NCBI RefSeq assembly: GCF_009915685.1 | Contig: NZ_JAABLP010000003.1 | Source of the DNA: Pannonibacter tanglangensis | Lineage (GTDB): Bacteria > Pseudomonadota > Alphaproteobacteria > Rhizobiales > Stappiaceae | Reading direction: 5' to 3' (one strand) | DNA length: 64,000 nucleotides | Shown: one piece after another, positions 1 to 6,204 of the stretch | Layout: each line of letters begins with the position of its first letter | Position numbering within the stretch: the first letter of the stretch is position 1 | Position numbers and translations under genes: made by a program | Notes under the pieces: model-generated | What the model saw: only the letters and a program-made list of their open reading frames with translations | Told to the model about the DNA's origin: nothing | The model's database searches: none

Positions 1-47
1 TGCCAGCGGCAAGGGGCTGCGGCGGCGGGACGACGGCGCGAGAAAGG

Positions 48-73
48 GGGCGCGCCGAGGGATCGGCGCGCCC
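48..73 (-). terminator. Terminator of the BMP binding-protein gene
   Basis: A perfect 11-bp stem (GGGCGCGCCGA against TCGGCGCGCCC) with a four-base GGGA loop lies 17 bases beyond the stop codon of the minus-strand BMP gene. Read on the minus strand it is followed by a short C/T run (CTTTCTC), so it looks like a modest intrinsic terminator. It suggests the transcription unit ends here, so any partner permease or ATPase genes are not simply co-transcribed downstream. Confidence 0.7.
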
Positions 74-90
74 GGTCAGTGCCTGTCCGA

Positions 91-1089
91 TCAGAACGGG
101 CAGGACTTGTCGGACATGTAGTCGTGGACCTTGATGGTGCCGGAGATGATGTCGGCCTTCGCCTTGTCGACGGCAGCCTTCATCTCGGCGGTGACCAGGG
201 CCTTGTTGTTGTCGTCCAGCGCCCAGTCCACGCCACCTTCGGCCAGACCGAGGACTTCCACGCCCGACGACCACTTGTCGTTCTTGGAGTCGGTGAAGGC
301 CTTGTTCACGGCCACGTCGACGCGCTTCAGCATCGAGGTGAGGACCTTGCCCGGATGCAGGCCGTTCTGGTTGCTGTCCACGCCGATGCCGAGCTTGCCG
401 GCGTCGGCCGCAGCCTGCAGCACGCCGATGCCGGTGGCACCGGCTGCGTGGTAGACGACGTCCGCACCGCGGTCGAACTGGGACTTGGCGAGCTCGCCGC
501 CCTTGACCGGGTCGTTCCAGGCCGCGCCGGTGGTGCCGGTCATGTTCTCGAACACTTCGGCATTCGGGTTGGCGGCCTTGACGCCCTGCTTGTAGCCGCA
601 GGAGAACTTGGAGATCAGCGGGATGTCCATGCCGCCGACGAAGCCGACCTTGCCGGTCTTGGAGGCCATGGCCGCCAGGACGCCGACGAGGTAGGAGCCT
701 TCATGCTCCTTGAAGACGATCGAGCGGACGTTCGGCAGGTCGACGACCATGTCGACGATGGCGAACTGGATGTCCGGGAACTCCTTGGCGACCTTCTCGA
801 CGGCATTGGCCTGGGAGAAGCCGATGGCGACGATCGGGCTCTGGCCGCGCTTGGCGAAGTTGCGCAGGGCCTGCTCGCGCTGGGCGTCGTTCTGGATCTC
901 GAAATCGCGGTACTCGATGCCGGTCGCCTTCTTGAACTCCTCGGCACCCGTGTAAGCCGCCTCGTTGAACGACTTGTCGAACTTGCCGCCCAGATCGTAA
1001 AGCACCGCCGGCTTGATATCGGCCGCCTGCACTGCGCTGGACATGGCCAGGCCAGCGAAGGCCGCGCTGATCATCAGAAACTTCTTCAC
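91..1089 (-). CDS. BMP-family ABC transporter substrate-binding protein
   Basis: This 332-residue periplasmic binding protein belongs to the basic-membrane-protein (BMP/Med, PnrA-like) family, which in bacteria delivers nucleosides or related small molecules to ABC importers. Residues 1-22 form a Sec signal peptide ending in VQA before ADIKP; there is no lipobox cysteine, so the mature protein is probably soluble. The opening of the mature chain (LYDLGGKFDKSFNE) is the typical BMP start, and the length is normal. A GGAGG ribosome binding site precedes the ATG by about 8 bases. A SorC-type regulator lies just upstream on the same strand, suggesting control by a phosphorylated sugar or nucleoside derivative. 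The ligand cannot be read from sequence. No permease or ATPase gene is within the window. Confidence 0.9.
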   Translation of the reverse strand: MKKFLMISAAFAGLAMSSAVQAADIKPAVLYDLGGKFDKSFNEAAYTGAEEFKKATGIEYRDFEIQNDAQREQALRNFAKRGQSPIVAIGFSQANAVEKVAKEFPDIQFAIVDMVVDLPNVRSIVFKEHEGSYLVGVLAAMASKTGKVGFVGGMDIPLISKFSCGYKQGVKAANPNAEVFENMTGTTGAAWNDPVKGGELAKSQFDRGADVVYHAAGATGIGVLQAAADAGKLGIGVDSNQNGLHPGKVLTSMLKRVDVAVNKAFTDSKNDKWSSGVEVLGLAEGGVDWALDDNNKALVTAEMKAAVDKAKADIISGTIKVHDYMSDKSCPF

Positions 1090-1189
1090 GCTTCAATCCT
1101 CCGACAGATGGGCCAGCCACCACGGCTGGTCCCGGTTACTACCCCTCTGGCAGCCTCTTCCCGGCGGCACGCCGCCGGAAACCGGCCCT

Positions 1190-2206
1190 TCAGCCCATCC
1201 GGTCCCGCAGAGCCCTTGCCAGGGTCTCGTCCGCGACCAGATCGGTAATGACGCCGGTGCGCAATGCAGCAAGCGTGGCTTCCGCCTTGCTTTCACCGCC
1301 CACGAGCGCAATCACGCGCGAACCGCGCACCTCCTCGTAATGGAGCCCGACCGCCACCTCCTCAAGGGGATTGGGAGCGGGTTTTCCATCGAGGGACACG
1401 AAACGGCCCATCAGGTCGCTGACGGCGCGCGAGCGCCGCAGGCCATCCTGGTCCGCCTTGTTGATCATGCCGCGCTGCACCAGGTGACCCTCGTTGTCGA
1501 TCGACCCGATGCCCACGACGAAGACATCCGAGCGGCGCGCCCGCTCGAGCAGATCCTGCACGCTGCGCTGCCCCAGGAACGTGTCGCGTTCCTCGACACT
1601 CTCGGCAAAATAGGGCACCGGCAGGAAATAGCCTTCTCCGCCCGTCCGTTCGGCGAGCTGCTGCACCACGTCGAACGGGTTGGCCGACAGCTTGCGCATC
1701 AGCGAGCCGGAAATGGAGATGACCGAGAGATTGGGGCGGTGAATGCGCGGCATGGCGCCAACGGCCGCCTTCAGCGTGCGCCCCATGCCGACCCCGACGC
1801 CCGTGACCTCCGGCGCGGACAGCACCGAGGCCAGATACGGGCCGGCAACGGTTGCCACCGCGCGAATGGACATGGACGGATCCGACGCACCGAGATCCGG
1901 GGCGATGATGCAGGTCGACAGGCCGAAGGCGCGGGAAATCTGCTCCTCGAGCTCGAGGCATTCGATCGGCCGGCCGTCGATCTGGAACCGGATCAGGCCT
2001 TCCTTCTGGGCGTGGGCGATGAGTCGGTGGACCTTGGCCGGAGACACCCCCAGCCGGGCAGCAATGTCGCCCTGCGTGCATCCGCCGACGAAGGACAGCC
2101 AGGCCGCCCGGATCGACAGATAGGTGGTCCAGTCCTCGTCCTGCACGACCTTTCCCCGTCTGCGGCCCTTGCCGGGCCGTCTCTCCCTGCCGGTCGCCCG
2201 GCCCAC
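1190..2206 (-). CDS. SorC/DeoR-family sugar-binding transcriptional regulator
   Basis: This regulator (up to 338 residues) has an N-terminal helix-turn-helix at about residues 43-66 (TQGDIAARLGVSPAKVHRLI) and a C-terminal SorC-type effector domain resembling sugar-phosphate-binding proteins, including a GVGMGRTLKAAV segment and an IGSIDNEG segment. The first 20 residues are arginine and glycine rich and may be untranslated; an internal GTG at residue 20 or 21 would give a more typical SorC N-terminus. It sits 100 bases upstream of the BMP binding-protein gene on the same strand. Two GTGAA/TTCAC inverted repeats just before the gene suggest autoregulation. SorC proteins usually respond to phosphorylated sugars; the effector here is unknown. 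Confidence 0.88.
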   Translation of the reverse strand: MGRATGRERRPGKGRRRGKVVQDEDWTTYLSIRAAWLSFVGGCTQGDIAARLGVSPAKVHRLIAHAQKEGLIRFQIDGRPIECLELEEQISRAFGLSTCIIAPDLGASDPSMSIRAVATVAGPYLASVLSAPEVTGVGVGMGRTLKAAVGAMPRIHRPNLSVISISGSLMRKLSANPFDVVQQLAERTGGEGYFLPVPYFAESVEERDTFLGQRSVQDLLERARRSDVFVVGIGSIDNEGHLVQRGMINKADQDGLRRSRAVSDLMGRFVSLDGKPAPNPLEEVAVGLHYEEVRGSRVIALVGGESKAEATLAALRTGVITDLVADETLARALRDRMG

Positions 2207-2226
2207 GGCCGGACACGCTCCTCAAC

Positions 2227-2261
2227 GTGAAAATTTCTTCACCGGCTGTGAATTCTTTCAC
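2227..2261 (-). promoter_or_regulatory. Paired GTGAA/TTCAC inverted repeats, likely SorC operator
   Basis: Two inverted repeats lie 21-55 bases before the regulator start: GTGAA-N6-TTCAC at 2227-2242 and GTGAA-N4-TTCAC at 2248-2261. Their centres are 20 bases apart, about two helical turns, so two dimers would bind the same DNA face, which fits the tetramers that SorC proteins form. The binder is inferred from position only. Confidence 0.5.
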
Positions 2262-2393
2262 GGAGATTGCCTTCAGGAACCGGCAACGTCAAGCGGGTAA
2301 CGCGAAGGAACGCGCGGAATTTCGACTCTTTTTGCCGTGTTCGCAGGCGCCCGGATGGTTTGCCCGCAAAATTGTCACCCTGCCGCAGGGGTA

Positions 2394-2470
2394 GGCAGGA
2401 ATTGCCGCCAGGATCAGCGTGGGCGGCGCGCAGGCGGCAGAAATTGCCGAGACGCCCGGCAAATTTTGCC
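2394..2470. promoter_or_regulatory. Array of three GGCA-N5-TGCC palindromes
   Basis: Three copies of a 13-bp palindrome occur here: GGCAGGAATTGCC at 2394-2406, GGCAGAAATTGCC at 2436-2448 and GGCAAATTTTGCC at 2458-2470. Each has an A/T-biased five-base centre. Centre-to-centre spacings are 42 and 22 bases, close to four and two helical turns. The array sits between the divergent SorC regulator and DUF1194 genes. It looks like a cooperative operator; I do not recognise the protein that would bind it. Confidence 0.5.
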
Positions 2471-2631
2471 TATCTCCGGAAAAAGCGCAATGCGTGCGCT
2501 CATTGTTTTGCCGTCGCTTTCCAGCCGGCTAACCTTATGGCATGCGTCTTGCTAGTCTTTTTCATGTTTCCCGGCTCACGGTTGCCGGCGGAACTGCGTC
2601 ACTTTTCGGTGAGGAAAGGAATTAACCCGAC

Positions 2632-2646
2632 TTTTAGCCGTAACAA
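2632..2646 (+). promoter_or_regulatory. CtrA-like box before the first DUF1194 gene
   Basis: TTAA-N7-TTTA, one base from the CtrA consensus TTAA-N7-TTAA, about 60 bases before the DUF1194 start. TTAA is scarce in DNA this rich in G+C, but the local region is A+T biased, so chance is possible. Confidence 0.3.
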
Positions 2647-2704
2647 CAAAAATAACTCTTGGGGGAGGCGTGGGTCCGGCTTCGGCTGATGAAGGAGAAG
2701 AACC

Positions 2705-3538
2705 ATGCGTCTCGCGCTGTGCACAGAACCAAAGGCCCTTGCCACCGCCATGGTTTCGGCGGTGATGCTTGGCTTGAGCACCCTTACCGCTGCGGCATTC
2801 GACAGACTGCTGCCCCCCTCGGTCGCGGCCTATGATCCCGCCAACGAGGTGGACGTCGAGCTTGTGCTTGCAGTCGACATTTCCCAATCCATGGATGAGG
2901 ACGAACAGCAGGTCCAGCGGGCCGGCTATGTCGCGGCCATCACGTCGCAGGAGGTGATGGATGCAATCCGCTATGGCCCGACCGGCCGCATCGCCATCAC
3001 CTATTTCGAGTGGGGCGGGGTCGGCGAGCACTTCACCGTCGCCGACTGGATGGTGATCGAGGACGAGGCCACGGCGGCCGCCTTCGCGGCCCGGATTGCC
3101 GAAGCCCCGCTGCGTCAGGTGCAGCGCACCTCCATTTTCTCCGCGCTGGAACGTGCCGCGATGCTGGTCACGGAAAACAAGTACGAAGGCATGCGCAAGG
3201 TGATCGACATTTCCGGCGACGGGCCCAACAACCAGGGCGGCGCCGTGACGGAAATGCGCGACAAGGTGATCGCCGCCGGTTTCACCATCAACGGCCTGCC
3301 GCTGATGATGAAGTCGGAATCCTCGGCCTGGCAGGCGATGCTGCATCTCGATCACTATTACGAGGATTGCGTCATCGGCGGACCGGGCGCCTTCGCCATC
3401 CCGGTGCGCTCCAAGGAGGGCTTCGCGGATGCGATCCGCATGAAGCTGGTGCTGGAAATCGCCGGACTGATGGAGAACCAGAGCATGGTCGTGCCCGCGC
3501 AGGCCCGCAAGCCCGTCAGCTGCGCCATGTTCGACTGA
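2705..3538 (+). CDS. DUF1194 (VWA-like) secreted protein, copy 1
   Basis: This 277-residue protein has a signal peptide (about residues 1-31) followed by a DUF1194 domain, a von Willebrand factor A-like fold of unknown function common in alphaproteobacteria. The metal-binding MIDAS signature D58-x-S60-x-S62 is intact (VDISQSMDEDE), and the later GDGPNNQGG segment is typical of the family. It is followed 93 bases later by a closely related paralogue in the same direction. The partner could be a surface or periplasmic ligand bound through the metal site, as in other VWA proteins, but no substrate is known. The start is supported by a GAAGGAG-like site just upstream. Confidence 0.88.
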   Translation: MRLALCTEPKALATAMVSAVMLGLSTLTAAAFDRLLPPSVAAYDPANEVDVELVLAVDISQSMDEDEQQVQRAGYVAAITSQEVMDAIRYGPTGRIAITYFEWGGVGEHFTVADWMVIEDEATAAAFAARIAEAPLRQVQRTSIFSALERAAMLVTENKYEGMRKVIDISGDGPNNQGGAVTEMRDKVIAAGFTINGLPLMMKSESSAWQAMLHLDHYYEDCVIGGPGAFAIPVRSKEGFADAIRMKLVLEIAGLMENQSMVVPAQARKPVSCAMFD

Positions 3539-3589
3539 ACCGGTCACGCAAACGCGATTTGGCGCGCCCGCCCGACCGCGTGACACTCC

Positions 3590-3623
3590 CCTGCAGGTGT
3601 CCCCCTTGCGCGGCACCTGCAGG
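3590..3623 (+). promoter_or_regulatory. Hairpin partly covering the ribosome site of DUF1194 copy 2
   Basis: A perfect 10-bp inverted repeat (CCTGCAGGTG at 3590-3599, CACCTGCAGG at 3614-3623) with a 14-base loop lies between the two paralogues. Its right arm runs into the AGGAGG ribosome site at 3621-3626 of the gene starting at 3632. In RNA it could limit translation of the second gene. There is no T run, so it is not an obvious terminator. Confidence 0.45.
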
Positions 3624-3631
3624 AGGGCGGC

Positions 3632-4519
3632 ATGGCGAGCAGATCCTCTCACGGCAGCGACGGGACCACCGGCATGTGGTCGGCAGCAGGGCGCGGGCCG
3701 GCCGGCCTGATCTTCGGCTTCCTCTGGCTTTGCGCGCTGCTGGCCTCGCCGCCGGCGGCCGCGCAGACGCGCGAGGAGGTGGATGTGGCGCTGGTGCTGG
3801 CCGTCGACATCTCCCACTCGATGGACACCGACGAACAGCAGGTCCAGCGCAGCGGCTACATGGCCGCCATCACCTCGCCCGAGGTGATGGCCGCGATCCG
3901 CGGCGGACTGACGGGCAGGATCGCGGTCAGCTATCTCGAATGGGCCGGCTCCGCCTCGCAGTCGGTGCTCATCGACTGGCAGATCATCGCCTCGCCCGAG
4001 GACGCCGAAAACTTCGCCAGCATCCTGGGAGAGGCTCCGATCCGGCGTGCCTACCGGACAGCCATCGGCGATGCCCTGCTGTTCTCCGCAAGACAGTTCG
4101 ACACCTTGCCCGTAACGGCGATGAAGAAGGTCATCGACATCTCCGGCGACGGCCCCAACAACCAGGGCACCCTGGCCCCGGTCGCCCGCGACGAGGTGGT
4201 CGCCAAGGGCATCGTCATCAATGGGCTGCCGCTCAAGCTGAAGCTGCGCGCCGATGGCTGGGGCGACATGGAAAACCTCGACGTCTATTACGAAACCTGC
4301 GTGATCGGCGGCCCGGGCGCGTTCGTGGTGCCGGTGCGCGGGGCCGAGCGCTTCGCCGAGGCGATCCGGCGCAAGCTGGTGCTGGAGATCGCCGGACCGA
4401 CCTTGCCGGCCGGCGCGCCGGAAGCGGTGAAGGTCCTGCGGGCCTCGACGGCGGTCAACCCGCTCTGCCTGGAAGGCGAACGGCGATGGGAACAGCGCAA
4501 CCGCAACAACGAGCCCTGA
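3632..4519 (+). CDS. DUF1194 (VWA-like) secreted protein, copy 2
   Basis: A 295-residue paralogue of the upstream protein. After a long N-terminal region with a hydrophobic signal segment (about residues 25-44, ending PAAA before QTREE), the DUF1194 domain carries an intact MIDAS signature D59-x-S61-x-S63 (VDISHSMDTDE) and the same ISGDGPNNQG segment. The two copies share long stretches, including the region around the central ISGDG motif and the CVIGGPGAF segment, showing tandem duplication. The C-terminus ends in a charged NRNNEP tail absent from copy 1. Function is unknown; the pair may form a homo- or hetero-oligomer outside the cytoplasm. A strong AGGAGG site fixes the ATG. Confidence 0.87.
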   Translation: MASRSSHGSDGTTGMWSAAGRGPAGLIFGFLWLCALLASPPAAAQTREEVDVALVLAVDISHSMDTDEQQVQRSGYMAAITSPEVMAAIRGGLTGRIAVSYLEWAGSASQSVLIDWQIIASPEDAENFASILGEAPIRRAYRTAIGDALLFSARQFDTLPVTAMKKVIDISGDGPNNQGTLAPVARDEVVAKGIVINGLPLKLKLRADGWGDMENLDVYYETCVIGGPGAFVVPVRGAERFAEAIRRKLVLEIAGPTLPAGAPEAVKVLRASTAVNPLCLEGERRWEQRNRNNEP

Positions 4520-4660
4520 GCCCCCTCCTCCCCAGCTTAGCAAGCCCTCCTTTGGGATGATGTACGCTCCTGCTTTGCGTTTGCCGGCTGAAATCGCTAA
4601 AGCTGTCCCGAACCAGACGGAACGGGGGCAAGGTGCCCCCCTGGGACGGGAGACGACGGC

Positions 4661-5131
4661 ATGCAGGCAAACGGCTCGGAACACCCTGTTGACGGCTCGG
4701 ATGTTGACAGGCCGGTTCTGGCGCTCGTCGCGCATGACGCCAAGAAGGACGTGATTGTCGCCTTTGCCGAGCGCAACCGCGACAAGCTGTCCGGGTTTCG
4801 CCTGGTCGCCACCGGCACGACCGGCGGCCGCATCAAGGATGCCTGCCCGGAGCTTGACGTCACCCGGCTGAAGAGCGGTCCGCTCGGCGGCGACCAGCAG
4901 ATCGGCGCCATGATCGCCGAAGGCCAGCTCGACGGGCTGATGTTCTTCGTCGATCCGCTCTCGCCCATGCCGCATGATGTCGACGTGAAGGCGCTGATGC
5001 GCCTCGCGCTCGTCTATGACATCCCGATGGCTCTCAACCTGTCCACCGCCGAGATCCTGCTGCGCTCGGCCCGGCTGACAGGCCTTTCGTCCACTTCGAC
5101 CACGCCCCAGATCGCGGATCTCCGCCCATGA
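4661..5131 (+). CDS. mgsA: Methylglyoxal synthase
   Basis: This 156-residue enzyme converts dihydroxyacetone phosphate to methylglyoxal and phosphate, a bypass of lower glycolysis that relieves sugar-phosphate stress. The family core is clear: ALVAHDAKKD near the N-terminus, the TGTTG phosphate-binding turn, SGPLGGDQQ with the catalytic aspartate D78 (D71 in E. coli), then VDPL and PHDVDVK with H105 and D108. The first 18 residues are an unconserved extension, and translation could begin slightly later, but a GGGAG site stands 8 bases before this ATG. The stop overlaps the glucokinase start by four bases (ATGA), implying translational coupling of a glycolytic entry enzyme with a glycolytic overflow valve. 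Confidence 0.95.
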   Translation: MQANGSEHPVDGSDVDRPVLALVAHDAKKDVIVAFAERNRDKLSGFRLVATGTTGGRIKDACPELDVTRLKSGPLGGDQQIGAMIAEGQLDGLMFFVDPLSPMPHDVDVKALMRLALVYDIPMALNLSTAEILLRSARLTGLSSTSTTPQIADLRP

Positions 5132-6174
5132 GCCTTTCCTCCTCGCGCCCGCGCGGTTTCCGTTTTCCCGTCCTGGTCGGCGACGTGGGCGGGACCAATG
5201 CCCGCTTCGCGCTGGTGATGGACGCCACGCAGCCGGCGCTGCCGCTGCCGGCGGTCGCCACCGCCGACTATCCGGACATCACCGCCGCGATCCAGGCCTC
5301 GATCGCCGAGGCCCGCGCGCCGCAGCCCCGCAGCGCGATCATCGCCGTGGCCGGACCGGTCACCGGTGACCGGATCCCGCTGACCAACGCCCACTGGGTG
5401 GTCGAGCCGCTGCAGATGATCGACAGCCTGATGCTGGAAGACGTGGTGATCCTCAATGACTTCGAGGCGCAGGCGCTGGCGCTGCCGGGTCTGGCAGGCG
5501 CCGACATCGAGCAGATCGGCAGCGGCACGGCGCTGGCCGGGGCGTCCAAGTTCGTGCTCGGACCGGGCACGGGGCTCGGTGCGGCCGCCATGATCCACGC
5601 GGCCGACACCTGGATCCCGGTTCCGGGCGAAGGCGGCCATGTGGAGCTTGGCCCCGTCACCGACGACGACTTCCTGATCTGGCCGCATGTGGAACGCGCC
5701 GGCGGGCGCGTCGGCGCCGAACAGCTTCTCTCCGGTACCGGCCTGCCGATGCTGGCCCGGGCCGTGGCCACCGCGCGCAAGGTGGACCGCGACTTCCGCA
5801 AGGGGGCCGAGATCACCCGTGCCGCCAGCGACGGCGATCCGGTGGCGGTGGAAACACTGCAGGTCTTTGCCCGCTGCCTCGGCCGTGTCGCCGGCGATTT
5901 CGCCCTGACCGTGCTGGCGCGCGGCGGCGTCTACATCACCGGGGGCGTGACGTCCTATATTGCCGACTACCTGCGTGACGGCGGGTTCCGGGCGGCCTTC
6001 GAGGCCAAGGCTCCGCATGCGGGCCTGATGGCCTCGATCCCGACCTTCCTGATCCGGCATCCGAACCCGGCGCTGGAAGGGCTTGCGGCCTTTGCCCGCA
6101 CGCCGGCCCTGTTCGCGGTCGGCACCGCCGGCCGGCAATGGACCCGGGCCGGGGCCCTGACCGTGCCGCACTGA
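5128..6174 (+). CDS. glk: Glucokinase (ROK-independent Glk type)
   Basis: A 348-residue ATP-dependent glucokinase of the bacterial Glk family, phosphorylating glucose to glucose 6-phosphate. Diagnostic segments are the phosphate motif GDVGGTNARFAL (residues 18-29), the sugar-binding LNDFEAQ near residue 110 containing the catalytic Asp, GPGTGLGAA near 146-154 and PGEGGH near 166-171. Length fits the family. The ATG overlaps the mgsA stop, so the two are a coupled operon. The C-terminus extends about 15 residues past the typical end without an obvious domain. Confidence 0.95.
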   Translation: MSLSSSRPRGFRFPVLVGDVGGTNARFALVMDATQPALPLPAVATADYPDITAAIQASIAEARAPQPRSAIIAVAGPVTGDRIPLTNAHWVVEPLQMIDSLMLEDVVILNDFEAQALALPGLAGADIEQIGSGTALAGASKFVLGPGTGLGAAAMIHAADTWIPVPGEGGHVELGPVTDDDFLIWPHVERAGGRVGAEQLLSGTGLPMLARAVATARKVDRDFRKGAEITRAASDGDPVAVETLQVFARCLGRVAGDFALTVLARGGVYITGGVTSYIADYLRDGGFRAAFEAKAPHAGLMASIPTFLIRHPNPALEGLAAFARTPALFAVGTAGRQWTRAGALTVPH

Positions 6175-6204
6175 GCGGGCGCAAGCCGGAAAGGCCCTTT
6201 TCTC

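Larger units (their letters stand above)
2262..2704. other. Long divergent regulatory region without a convincing gene
   Basis: The 443 bases between the SorC operator region and the first DUF1194 gene contain short open frames but none with a plausible ribosome site or recognisable product. The DNA is more A+T rich than its surroundings and carries structured motifs: three GGCA-N5-TGCC palindromes (2394-2470), a GCCTAT-CTCCGGAAAAA element (2468-2484) shared with the putA-putR region, and a CtrA-like TTAA-N7-TTTA (2632-2646). An AAGGAG-like ribosome site lies just before the ATG at 2705. Confidence 0.6.

Noticed and set aside
79..1248. Long plus-strand open frame opposite the BMP gene
   Set aside because: It is antisense to a clear BMP protein, has no ribosome site or known family and arises from the high G+C third-position bias.
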